A stretch of DNA of 62,984 bases from Phytomonospora sp040655735 (GTDB lineage: Bacteria > Actinomycetota > Actinomycetes > Mycobacteriales > Micromonosporaceae), in assembly GCF_040655735.1 (NCBI RefSeq), contig NZ_JBFAKK010000022.1, positions 1-62,984 on the forward strand. Direction: 5' to 3'. Under the pieces are notes generated by a model, which saw only the letters and a program-made list of their open reading frames with translations, searched no databases and was not told the DNA's origin. The position numbers and the translations under genes are program-made. Positions 44,308-53,445 of this stretch are shown here, in pieces. Positions within the stretch are counted from its first letter, which is position 1; each line of letters begins with the position of its first letter.

Positions 44308-44934
44308 TCACCCCACCCGCCGCGCGGCCTTCTCCCTGATCTCCACGGGGACCGCCGGGGCCGTCAGCACCTTCGGCAGCAACTCCGGCTCGATGGTCAT
44401 CGCCCGAAACAGCTCCCCGACGGTCAGGTCGTGCTCCGCGGGCCGCTCGACGATCGTGATCGCGTCGCCCGCGCCGACCGTGCCCTCCTGGACGACCCGC
44501 AGGTAGGCGCCCGGCACCGCCCGCTGGGTGAAGCGCTTGATCAGGTCGGGCACGTCCCAGAAACCCGAGAAGGTCCGGCACGGGATCCGCACCGAGCACA
44601 CCTCGAAGACGGCCTCGCCGATCGCCCAGCGCTCGCCGATGAGAGCGCCGTTGACGTCGAGGCCGACCGTCGACAGGTTCTCGCCGAAGGCGCCGGGGTC
44701 GACCGCCCGGTCGAGCTCGTCGGCCCACCACGCCGCGTCTTCGCGGGCGTAGGCGTAGACGGCCTGGTCGAGACCGCCGTGGTTCTCGACGTCGACGATC
44801 ACGTCGCCCTCGACCCCCAGCCGTCCCATGTGGACACGGCCTTCGGCGGGGCGCTTGTCGATCCCCGTCCGGCCGAGGCTTCCGGCCCACTTCCCCGACC
44901 GCAGGACGCCCAGGTTCACCGATGCGAGCTTCAT
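44308..44934 (-). CDS. MOSC-domain protein (YiiM-like)
   Basis: A 208-residue MOSC protein with the key Cys in VRIPCRTFSGFW and flanking HGGLDQAVYAYAREDAAWW and FGENLSTVGLD motifs, as in YiiM-type proteins that reduce N-hydroxylated compounds using the molybdenum cofactor. A C-terminal 3-alpha domain follows. TAGCGT lies 6 nt before the ATG. Its stop is 2 bp from the convergent Lrp gene. Confidence 0.9.
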   Translation of the reverse strand: MKLASVNLGVLRSGKWAGSLGRTGIDKRPAEGRVHMGRLGVEGDVIVDVENHGGLDQAVYAYAREDAAWWADELDRAVDPGAFGENLSTVGLDVNGALIGERWAIGEAVFEVCSVRIPCRTFSGFWDVPDLIKRFTQRAVPGAYLRVVQEGTVGAGDAITIVERPAEHDLTVGELFRAMTIEPELLPKVLTAPAVPVEIREKAARRVG

Positions 44935-45003
44935 GCCCCCACGCTACGAGACGGCCGCGGCGGCGGCCAGAGTGATTTGCCTCGCGGCTGTCACAATCGT
45001 CCA

Positions 45004-45816
45004 ATGCCAGCGATCTTGCGCGTCGGAAACACCGAGATCATCGCCCTCGAAGACGGTGCCGGGCCGTTCTTCGAGCCCCGCGAGAACGCCTTCCCCGAAG
45101 CCGGCGAGGCGCACTGGGCCGCCGCCGACGCCTTCGACCCCGCCTCCCGCACCGACGACGGCCGCTGGTGGCTGAAGTTCCGCTGCTTCGCGGTGCGCCT
45201 CGACGACGGCCGCGTCATCCTCATCGACGCCGGCATCGGCCCGGCCGACTCCCCCGCCGCGTCCTGGGCGCCGGTGCCCGGGGCGCTGCCCGCCGAGCTG
45301 GCCGCCGCGGGCATCGACCACGCCGACGTCGACACCGTCGTGCTCACCCACCTGCACACCGACCACGTCGGCTGGGCCGTGGTCGACCACAAGCCCTACT
45401 TCCCCGACGCCCGCTACGTGCTCCAGCGCGCCGAGATCGACGCCGTCGGCACCCTCAACCCCGGCCTCGCCGACAGCCTCCTGGCACCCCTGCGCGAACG
45501 CGGGCAGCTCGCCCCCGCCGACGGCGAGCGCCGCCTGGCCGGGCCGGTGAAGGTCCTGCCGACCCCCGGGCACACGCCCGGGCACCAGTCGGTGCTGGTC
45601 CGCGACGGCGACGATCTGGTGGCCGTCACCGGCGACCTCCTCGTCCACGCCGTCCAGCTGCTCCACCCTGAGGTGGCCTACGTCCACGAGATCGACGTCG
45701 AGCGGGCCCGCGACTCCCGTAGCCGCCTGCTGGGCGAGCTGGCCGAGCGCGGCGGGACGGTCGCGACGCCGCACCTGGGCGAGCCGTTCGTGCGGGTGCC
45801 GGGCGGGGTTCGCTGA
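45004..45816 (+). CDS. MBL-fold metallo-hydrolase
   Basis: A 270-residue metallo-beta-lactamase-fold protein with the zinc motif TVVLTHLHTDHVGW (HxHxDH), LPTPGHTPGHQSVL (third His) and VTGDLLVH (bridging Asp). It resembles lactonase-type members that hydrolyse N-acyl homoserine or other lactones, but substrate is not determinable. CACAAT (44992-44997) is 6 nt before the ATG. Divergent from the MOSC gene. Confidence 0.9.
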   Translation: MPAILRVGNTEIIALEDGAGPFFEPRENAFPEAGEAHWAAADAFDPASRTDDGRWWLKFRCFAVRLDDGRVILIDAGIGPADSPAASWAPVPGALPAELAAAGIDHADVDTVVLTHLHTDHVGWAVVDHKPYFPDARYVLQRAEIDAVGTLNPGLADSLLAPLRERGQLAPADGERRLAGPVKVLPTPGHTPGHQSVLVRDGDDLVAVTGDLLVHAVQLLHPEVAYVHEIDVERARDSRSRLLGELAERGGTVATPHLGEPFVRVPGGVR

Positions 45817-45873
45817 GGGACGGCGGGAACTCCTCACCGCAGCCGATCCCGGCGCGGGGTCGGTCCCCACGAC

Positions 45874-45906
45874 AACGGCCCCACCCCTTTCGGGGCGGGG
45901 CCGTTT
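45874..45906. terminator. Bidirectional terminator between MBL gene and lepA
   Basis: A 14-bp stem with one A/G-type mismatch, AACGGCCCCACCCC (45874-45887) and GGGGCGGGGCCGTT (45892-45905), loop TTTC and a T-run on each strand side (CCGTTT). It serves the two convergent genes ending at 45816 and 45916. Confidence 0.85.
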
Positions 45907-45915
45907 CGGCGTCGG

Positions 45916-47778
<1,863 letters not shown>

Positions 47779-47894
47779 CCATTCGCGAGGTAGAGGGTGG
47801 GCTGGTGCCCATGGAGCGGTCTCAATAATCCCATGAGCGTGATCACCGCTTATGCGGTGGCAGCCGGTGGCGACGGGTGACACGATCAGTGCCC

Positions 47895-48860
47895 ATGAGC
47901 AGTGGCATCGCCGTTCCTTACGACAAGACCGCCGAGCGCCCGGGCGCCGAGAGCCTTCCGGCGGAGGTTCGGGCCGCCGTCGAGCGCGAGCTCGGTGGCC
48001 CGATCGTATCGGCACCGCCCGCCGGGGGCGGCTTCACCGGTGGTTTCGCCGCGGTGGTGACCGCCGCCGACGGCCGTTCGCTGTTCGTCAAGGCCGCCGG
48101 TCCCGACAAACCGCACGTGGCGAGCTCGTACCGCCGTGAGGCCGAGATCAACGTGGCCCTGCCCGCGGGGCTGCCCGCGCCGAAGATGCTGTTCGCCGAG
48201 TCGGCCGGCGACTGGATCGTCCTCGGCTTCGAGCCGGTGACCGGGCGCGCGCCGACGCTGCCGATGGCCCCCGCCGACCTCGACGTGATGCTCGCCGCCT
48301 GGGCCGACGCCGCCGAACGCCTCGCACCGGTCCCCCAGGCGCTGCGGGCGGCCGGGATCCGCACCCTCGCCGAGGACGCCGGGGACCAGTTCCACAACTT
48401 CACCCGCGCCGCGGCCGGCGAGGCCCCGCTGCACCGGGCCGTCTCGCCCCGGCACCTCGGCGAGCTCGCCGAACTCGAACTGGGCGTCTACCCGGCGGTG
48501 GCCGCCGACGCCGTCACGCACGGGGACCTGCGGCCCGACAACATGATCCTGACCGCGTCGGGGGCGATGATCTGCGACTGGAACTGGCCGTCGATCGCCG
48601 CGCCCTGGTTCGACACGGTGTTCCTGCTCATCACCGCGCACGGTGACGGTCACGACGCCGACCGGCTCTTCTTCGCCCACCCCACCGCCGTCGGTGTCAC
48701 CGGTGAGCAACTCGACTCGGTGCTGGCCGCCGCGGCGGGCTACTATCTGGACCGGGCACAGCAAAATCCCATCCCCGGGGTGTCGTCATACCTCCGCCGC
48801 CACCAGGCGTGGTGCGGGGAGGCGGCCCTGGCCTGGCTGGCCGCAAGACGCGGCTGGTAA
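47895..48860 (+). CDS. Aminoglycoside phosphotransferase-family kinase
   Basis: A 321-residue kinase-fold protein with the catalytic loop VTHGDLRPDNMIL and metal-binding MICDWNWP, and an upstream Lys in LFVKAAG. These match the APH/choline kinase family. Such stand-alone genes often phosphorylate small metabolites rather than giving resistance; no resistance claim can be made. ATG 47895 is preferred over a GTG six codons upstream. Divergent from lepA and followed by rpsT. Confidence 0.85.
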   Translation: MSSGIAVPYDKTAERPGAESLPAEVRAAVERELGGPIVSAPPAGGGFTGGFAAVVTAADGRSLFVKAAGPDKPHVASSYRREAEINVALPAGLPAPKMLFAESAGDWIVLGFEPVTGRAPTLPMAPADLDVMLAAWADAAERLAPVPQALRAAGIRTLAEDAGDQFHNFTRAAAGEAPLHRAVSPRHLGELAELELGVYPAVAADAVTHGDLRPDNMILTASGAMICDWNWPSIAAPWFDTVFLLITAHGDGHDADRLFFAHPTAVGVTGEQLDSVLAAAAGYYLDRAQQNPIPGVSSYLRRHQAWCGEAALAWLAARRGW

Positions 48861-48972
48861 GCTTGCCCCTTGTGTGTTGGGCCCCCATGCCCCCGCACGG
48901 CAGTGTCGACGGAAAGTTCCGCAGGCACTTACTCCATTGCATGCGGAACGAATCGAGACCGAGGCTTCAAAC
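48858..48972 (+). promoter_or_regulatory. rpsT promoter and leader with hairpin
   Basis: TAAGCT at 48858-48863 is a plausible -10 overlapping the previous stop, giving a leader of about 100 nt. The leader can form a hairpin with arms GTTCCGCA (48916-48923) and TGCGGAAC (48942-48949). Ribosomal protein S20 is autoregulated in other bacteria; whether this hairpin takes part is conjecture. Confidence 0.4.
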
Positions 48973-49242
48973 GTGGCGAACATCAAGTCCCAGATCAAGC
49001 GCAACCGGCAGAACGAGAAGGCCCGGCTGCGTAACAAGGCCGTGAAGTCGTCGCTGAAGACCGCCATCCGGAAGTTCCGCGAGGCCGTCGAGGCGGGCGA
49101 CTCCACCGTGGCCGGCACCCAGGCCCAGTTCGCCTCGCGCGCTCTGGACAAGGCCGCCAGCAAGGGCGTCATCCACAAGAACCAGGCCGCCAACCGGAAG
49201 TCTTCGATCACGAAGGCCTTCAACGAGCTGGCCGCCAAGTAG
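48973..49242 (+). CDS. rpsT: 30S ribosomal protein S20
   Basis: An 89-residue, Lys/Arg-rich helical protein, VANIKSQIKRNRQNEKARLR at the N-terminus and AANRKSSITKAFNELAAK at the C-terminus, a full match to bS20. It binds 16S rRNA in the body of the 30S subunit. GTG start. It neighbours holA and lepA, as in most actinomycetes. Confidence 0.97.
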   Translation: MANIKSQIKRNRQNEKARLRNKAVKSSLKTAIRKFREAVEAGDSTVAGTQAQFASRALDKAASKGVIHKNQAANRKSSITKAFNELAAK

Positions 49243-49264
49243 TCCTTACGGACTCACACGCTTC

Positions 49265-49293
49265 AACGGCCCCCGCCTGCGCGGGGGCCGTTT
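49265..49293 (+). terminator. rpsT terminator
   Basis: A 12-bp stem, AACGGCCCCCGC (49265-49276) and GCGGGGGCCGTT (49281-49292), loop CTGC, then TT. It lies 22 bp after the rpsT stop. Confidence 0.85.
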
Positions 49294-49313
49294 CGCGCAC
49301 CCGCGAAACGAAG

Positions 49314-49339
49314 AAAGGCCCGGCCTGGGCCGGGCCTTT
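49314..49339. terminator. Terminator of the convergent epimerase gene
   Basis: AAAGGCCCGGC (49314-49324) and GCCGGGCCTTT (49329-49339) form an 11-bp stem with a 4-nt loop and T-runs on both strands. It is next to the epimerase stop at 49354 and can also back up the rpsT terminator. Confidence 0.85.
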
Positions 49340-49353
49340 CACGCGCGTGCGCC

Positions 49354-50301
49354 TCAAGCGGCGACGGTGATCTTGCCGCGCCACCAGGCGATCGTCTCGG
49401 CGAGCGCCTCGTCGAGGTCGGTGGCGGTCTCACCGAAGGTCACCGTGTAGCGGCCGGAGTCCATCTCGAACGGCAGGTCCCACTGGTGGCGGGTCTCGGT
49501 GAAGCCGCGCATGGCCGGCTGGACGGTCCCGAGCAGGTTGATCAGCACGAACCAGGGCAGCTTCGAGACCTTGACCATCGGCACGCCGGCGACCCGGGCG
49601 ATCGCCTCGACCATCGCCCGCTGCGACAGCGCCGGCGCGCTCGGCACGTGCCACGCCTTGCCCCAGGCGCGCTCGTCGGTGCCCAGCCGCACCAAGGTGC
49701 GCGCGATGTCGGGCATGTAGCTGAAGCTGTGCGGCGCGTCGGGGTCGCCGAACAGCGACACGCTCTTGCCGCGCAGGACGCGCGGGACGACGCGCTCGCC
49801 GATGACCGCGTTGGCGGTCGGGCCGGGGCCGAAGAAGTCGGAGGCGCGGGCCTCGGTGACGCGCAGCCGGCCGGCGCGGTGGCGGGCGAGCGCCTCGTTC
49901 CACATCTGGGCGCGCAGGCGTCCCTTGACGCCCTCGGCGGCCAACGGGGTGTCCTCGGTCATCACACGCGCGCCGGGCCCGTAGCCGTAGAGGCAGCTCA
50001 TGGTGACCAGGACCGCGCCGGCCGACTCGGCGGCGTCGAGCAGGGCGCCGGCCATGCGGGGCCACTCCTGTTCCCAGAGGTGGTAGCCGGCGGGGTTGGC
50101 GCAGTTGTAGAGGACGTCGGCGTCGGCGGTCGCGCGGCGCAGGGCCTCGGCATCGCCGGCGTCGACGGCCAGGTGGGTGACACCGTCGGCGTCGCGGCCG
50201 CCGGAGCGGCTGAGCACGCGGACGGTCTCGCCGCGCTCGGCGAGCATGCGCGCGGTGGTCGAGCCGACCGGGCCTTTGCCGAGGATCACGTGAGTCGACA
50301 T
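49354..50301 (-). CDS. NAD-dependent epimerase/dehydratase family protein
   Basis: A 315-residue extended-SDR-like protein. The Rossmann turn is VILGKGPVGSTTARMLAERG (GxGPVG in place of the usual GxxGxxG). VTMSCLYGYGPGARVMTEDT resembles the active-site strand with the YGYG motif. ATG 50301 is chosen for the start of the Rossmann strand. It is divergent from a TetR gene with two operators in the gap, so it is a likely repressed target. Substrate unknown. Confidence 0.85.
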   Translation of the reverse strand: MSTHVILGKGPVGSTTARMLAERGETVRVLSRSGGRDADGVTHLAVDAGDAEALRRATADADVLYNCANPAGYHLWEQEWPRMAGALLDAAESAGAVLVTMSCLYGYGPGARVMTEDTPLAAEGVKGRLRAQMWNEALARHRAGRLRVTEARASDFFGPGPTANAVIGERVVPRVLRGKSVSLFGDPDAPHSFSYMPDIARTLVRLGTDERAWGKAWHVPSAPALSQRAMVEAIARVAGVPMVKVSKLPWFVLINLLGTVQPAMRGFTETRHQWDLPFEMDSGRYTVTFGETATDLDEALAETIAWWRGKITVAA

Positions 50302-50321
50302 CTTGGATCTCCCATCAGTTT

Positions 50322-50338
50322 CGAGAGCAGTGCTCTCG
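50322..50338. promoter_or_regulatory. TetR operator 1
   Basis: CGAGAGCAGTGCTCTCG is a perfect inverted repeat (8-bp arms, central G) just upstream of the epimerase start at 50301. Confidence 0.85.
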
Positions 50339-50375
50339 CTCATGGAGAGAGCATGACACGACGGAAGCGCGTCGT

Positions 50376-50392
50376 CAAGAGCGGTGCTCTCG
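50376..50392. promoter_or_regulatory. TetR operator 2
   Basis: CAAGAGCGGTGCTCTCG differs from operator 1 at two positions, both in the left arm. It lies 54 bp away, closer to the tetR start at 50433, whose TAGAGT -10 is at 50421-50426. Confidence 0.75.
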
Positions 50393-50432
50393 AATTTGTG
50401 CACCGCTTCCGAACCTTTGTTAGAGTCGCCTC

Positions 50433-51125
50433 ATGTCAGCACCCAGGACCGCCCGCGAACGCGCCCGGGCAGAGCTCACCCAGGCCATCAAGGACGCCGC
50501 CCGCCGCCAGCTCGGCGAGGTCGGGCCACGCGCCCTCTCCCTGCGCGCCGTCGCGCGCGAACTCGGCATGGTCTCCTCGGCGGTCTACCGCTACTTCGCC
50601 GGCATCGACGACCTGCTCACCGCGCTGATCATCGACAGCTACAACGCCGTCGGCGAGAAGGCCGAACACGCCGACGCCCAGGCCGTCGCCGCCGACGCGA
50701 GCCCCACCGAGAGGTGGCTGGCGGTCTGCCACGCCGTGCGCGACTGGTCGATCGAGCACCGCCACGAGTTCGAGCTGCTCTACGGCACGCCCATCCCCGG
50801 ATACGCCGCCCCCCAGGACACCACCGTCGCCGCGGCCCGCATGCCCATGACCCTCGTCGGGATCTGCAACGCCGCCATCGAAAACGGCGCCACCTACCCC
50901 GCCGACCGCCCCACCGTCGAGCCCTCGCTGATCGCCGACAACGTCGCCGCCCTCGTCGACGATCCCTCCCGCGCCTTCAGCGGACGCGTGATACTCGCCT
51001 GGAGCGGCCTCATCGGCGTCATCGGCTTCGAACTCTTCGGCCAGTACGTCGGCGTCATCAGCGACTACCGCGCCTACTTCGACTACGCCGCCCGCGCCAC
51101 CGCCGCCGAGCTCGGCCTGCCCTAA
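50433..51125 (+). CDS. TetR/AcrR family regulator with WHG-like C-terminal domain
   Basis: A 230-residue repressor. The N-terminal HTH reads LSLRAVARELGMVSSAVYRYFAG. The C-terminal domain (HAVRDWSIEHRHEFELLYGTPIPGY) is the WHG type found in many actinobacterial TetR proteins. ATG 50433 follows TAGAGT by 6 nt (leaderless). Probably represses itself and the divergent epimerase via operators at 50322 and 50376. Its TAA interleaves with the stop of the next convergent gene. Confidence 0.92.
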   Translation: MSAPRTARERARAELTQAIKDAARRQLGEVGPRALSLRAVARELGMVSSAVYRYFAGIDDLLTALIIDSYNAVGEKAEHADAQAVAADASPTERWLAVCHAVRDWSIEHRHEFELLYGTPIPGYAAPQDTTVAAARMPMTLVGICNAAIENGATYPADRPTVEPSLIADNVAALVDDPSRAFSGRVILAWSGLIGVIGFELFGQYVGVISDYRAYFDYAARATAAELGLP

Positions 51126-51361
51126 GGCCGGCGCCCCGCCCCCGCGATCACGTCGTTGAGCTTGACCATCACCGCGACCAGCACTGGCAGGATCACCACC
51201 ACCCACCAGCTCACGATCTCGGTCAGCGCCAGCAGCACGCCCAGCGCGACACTGCCCTCGAAGAACACGAAGCACAGGGCGGCGCCCGGCCGGATGTGGC
51301 GAAGGCGCAGCACCCGCGCGTAGAAGGGGCGCCGAGGCGACGGGACGTCCCCGTCGCTCAC
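51122..51361 (-). CDS. Small two-helix membrane protein
   Basis: A 79-residue protein with a basic N-terminus (PSPRRPFYARVLRLRHIRPG) and two closely spaced hydrophobic helices (AALCFVFFEGSVALGVLLAL and IVSWWVVVILPVLVAVMVKL). GTG 51361 overlaps the holA stop (GTGA), so it is coupled to holA. Similar short membrane proteins occur beside holA in related actinomycetes, but no function is known. Confidence 0.75.
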   Translation of the reverse strand: MSDGDVPSPRRPFYARVLRLRHIRPGAALCFVFFEGSVALGVLLALTEIVSWWVVVILPVLVAVMVKLNDVIAGAGRRP

Positions 51362-52338
51362 CGCACCCCGCCGCGCACGGACTCGCCCTTGCGCGCGGCC
51401 GCGATCGCGAAGATGGCGCGCTCCAGCGCGTAACCGCGGTCGTCGGAGCCACCCTTGACGGCGGCGTTCACCTCGGCGGCGGCCTCCATCGCGGCCGCCA
51501 GGCCCTCCGGAGTCCACCCGCGCGTCTGCGCCTGCGCGCGCTCCACCCGCCACGCCGGCATGCCCAGAGTCGAGGCGAGCTGGAACGCACTCCCCCGCCC
51601 CGCACCCGCGACGCGTGCCACGTTGCGCACCCCCGTGGCCAGCGCGTCGGCGATCGGGACCGCGTCCATCCCCACCGACAGCGCCCAGCGCAGCGCCTCC
51701 AGCGCCCCCGGCACGTCGCCGACGACGGCCGCGTCGGCCACCGCGAAGCCCGTCACCTCGGCCTTGCCCCGGTAGTAGCGGTTGACCACGTCCACCGAGA
51801 TCGAGCCGCCCGTGTCCGACACGAGCTGATGCGCCGCCGCGGCCAGCTCGCGCAAGTCGTTGCCGATGGCCGTGAGCAGCGCGTCGGCGGCGTCCGCGCC
51901 ACACCGCGCGCCCAGCCGCCGGAACTCCTCGCGGACGAACGCCGCGCGGTCGGCCGGACGCTTCAGCTTCGCCGCCGACACCACGTCGGCACCCGCCTTC
52001 TTCAACGCGTCGGCGAAAGCCTTGCCCTTCACCCCACCCGCATGCGCCACCACGAGGTACACCCCGTCCACAGGGCCCTCGGCGTACTTGAGGACGGCGG
52101 CGGTGAGGTCCTTCTTCGCGTTCTGCGCATTGCGCAGCACCACCACCGTGCCACCCCCGAACAACGCCGGGCTCACGCCGGACACGAACTCGCCGACGGT
52201 CGCCGAACCCGCGTCCCACTCACGCACGTCACTGTCGGGCTCGGTGGCCCGCACGGCCGCCGAGATGTCGGAGATCGCGCGGGACACCAGGAGGTCCTCT
52301 TCGCCGAGGACCAAACGAAGCGGGGGTATGGAGGTCAC
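51358..52338 (-). CDS. holA: DNA polymerase III delta subunit
   Basis: A 326-residue AAA+-fold clamp-loader subunit. It starts VTSIPPLRLVLGEEDLLVSRAI, and GNDLRELAAAAHQLVSDTGG is the conserved delta signature. The P-loop is degenerate, as is normal for delta. It opens the beta clamp during loading. GTG 52338 has GGAGG upstream. A G-run array (52352-52441) lies immediately upstream. Confidence 0.94.
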   Translation of the reverse strand: MTSIPPLRLVLGEEDLLVSRAISDISAAVRATEPDSDVREWDAGSATVGEFVSGVSPALFGGGTVVVLRNAQNAKKDLTAAVLKYAEGPVDGVYLVVAHAGGVKGKAFADALKKAGADVVSAAKLKRPADRAAFVREEFRRLGARCGADAADALLTAIGNDLRELAAAAHQLVSDTGGSISVDVVNRYYRGKAEVTGFAVADAAVVGDVPGALEALRWALSVGMDAVPIADALATGVRNVARVAGAGRGSAFQLASTLGMPAWRVERAQAQTRGWTPEGLAAAMEAAAEVNAAVKGGSDDRGYALERAIFAIAAARKGESVRGGVR

Positions 52339-52776
52339 GCGGCAATCCTCCCACGTGGGCGCGGGGTGGGCGGGGGTGTGGGAGGGGCGGGTGGGGGCAC
52401 GGGGTGGGGGCACGGGGTGGGGACAGGGTGTGGGGTGGGGAAGTCTTTCGTTCCGTTCTGCCGCTCCCGCTCCCCTGCTCCCGCTCACGGCTCCCTGTCG
52501 CGTCGCGGCTCCCGCCCTCGCCTAGCGCCTCACGGCTCGCGCCCGGCTGCACGCGGCTCCCGGCTCCCACCTCGCGAATCGCACATCGCGGCTCCCGGTC
52601 TCGCGGCTCACGCCTCCCGCCTCCCGGTCTCGCGGCTCACGCCTCGCGCCTCCCGCCTCCCGGTCTCGCGGCTCACGCCTCCCGGCCTCGCCTAGCGCCT
52701 CACGGCTCGCGACTGGCGGATCGCAGCTCCCCTCTCGCCTCCCACCTCGCGCATCGCGGCTTCCGCCCTGGTGCGT
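52339..52776. repeat. G-run tract and short tandem-like repeats
   Basis: 52352-52441 is a run of GGGG tracts separated by T or CAC, able to form G-quadruplexes. 52592-52616, 52621-52645 and 52657-52681 are three identical 25-mers built on CCCGGTCTCGCGGCTCACGC. A 26-mer starting CCTCGCCTAGCGCC occurs at 52516 and again at 52686. No gene is convincing here. Confidence 0.75.
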
Positions 52777-52986
52777 CGCGTCTACACCCCCGGGATCCAC
52801 GTCATGGGGGACGCCGCCGCGCTCGCCGGGACATGGGGCGACAGCCTCGCCTACGGCTGCCGCTCCGGCGGCTTCCAAGGCCCCTACATCGCCGACGCCC
52901 TCGCCAAGGCCATCTCCGGCGGCCGGCCCGAGCCCTTCACCTTCCGCCACATCCACCAATGCGTGAGCCTGGGACGCAAGGACCCC
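52777..52986 (+). pseudogene. Fragment of an NDH-2-like FAD-dependent oxidoreductase
   Basis: About 70 codons read YTPGIHVMGDAAALAGTW, then CRSGGFQGPYIADALAKAIS and PEPFTFRHIHQCVSLGRKD. This matches the second FAD-contact motif (GDAAA), the helix that follows and the QCVSLGR segment of actinobacterial NADH dehydrogenase-like flavoproteins. The remaining three quarters of the enzyme is absent on both sides, replaced by short repeats. No start or ribosome site supports independent expression, so it is a gene relic. Confidence 0.75.
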
Positions 52987-53000
52987 GCCTCGCGCATCAC

Positions 53001-53147
53001 GCCTCCCGGGCTCCCGCCTGACACGTCGCTGCTCCCGCCTCGCAGCTCCCCTCCACGCCTCGCGTCCCGCGCATCGCGTCTCGCGGCTCCCGCCTCCCGG
53101 GCTCCCGCCTGACACGTCGCTGCTCCCGCCTCGCAGCTCCCCTCCAC
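53001..53147. repeat. 56-bp direct repeat, two identical copies
   Basis: 53001-53056 and 53092-53147 are identical over 56 bases (both begin GCCTCCCGGGCTCCCGCC) with a 91-bp period. They follow the oxidoreductase relic directly. The remaining DNA to 53445 is C-rich and non-coding except for two DnaA-box-like sites. Confidence 0.85.
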
Positions 53148-53365
53148 ACATCCCGCCTCACGGCTGGCCTTGAGCCGCAGGGGCGGCAGGCCCGCGCTGC
53201 CACGGCATCCACAACGGCGCTCCCACCACCCGTGCACCGCACCTTCGCGGCTCCCCCGTGCCCCTCGGCAGTCGCAAGAGCAGCCCACCACCCGCACACC
53301 ACGGCCACCCTGGAGCAGCCCTATCCACCCGCGCCGGCCAGCGCCCACCCCTCCCGTCCCCACAC

Positions 53366-53392
53366 TTATCCACAATCCACCAGTTATCCACA
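53366..53392 (+). promoter_or_regulatory. Two consensus DnaA boxes
   Basis: TTATCCACA occurs at 53366-53374 and 53384-53392, same orientation, 18 bp apart, 54 bp before comEA. Both are perfect matches to the general DnaA 9-mer. Confidence 0.55.
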
Positions 53393-53445
53393 GCCCTGCG
53401 GCTCGCCCTGGTGCGCCCACACCGCATCCGCTCTTCACTTGACCA

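Noticed and set aside
47895..48860. Antibiotic-resistance phosphotransferase
   Set aside because: The kinase fold is clear, but nothing identifies an aminoglycoside substrate and the setting is housekeeping, so only the family is claimed.
52592..52681. Possible CRISPR array of 25-mers
   Set aside because: Spacers would be 4 and 11 bp, far too short; this is a minisatellite-like repeat.
53366..53392. Possible replication origin
   Set aside because: Only two DnaA boxes, no dnaA/dnaN/gyrB context and no AT-rich unwinding region.
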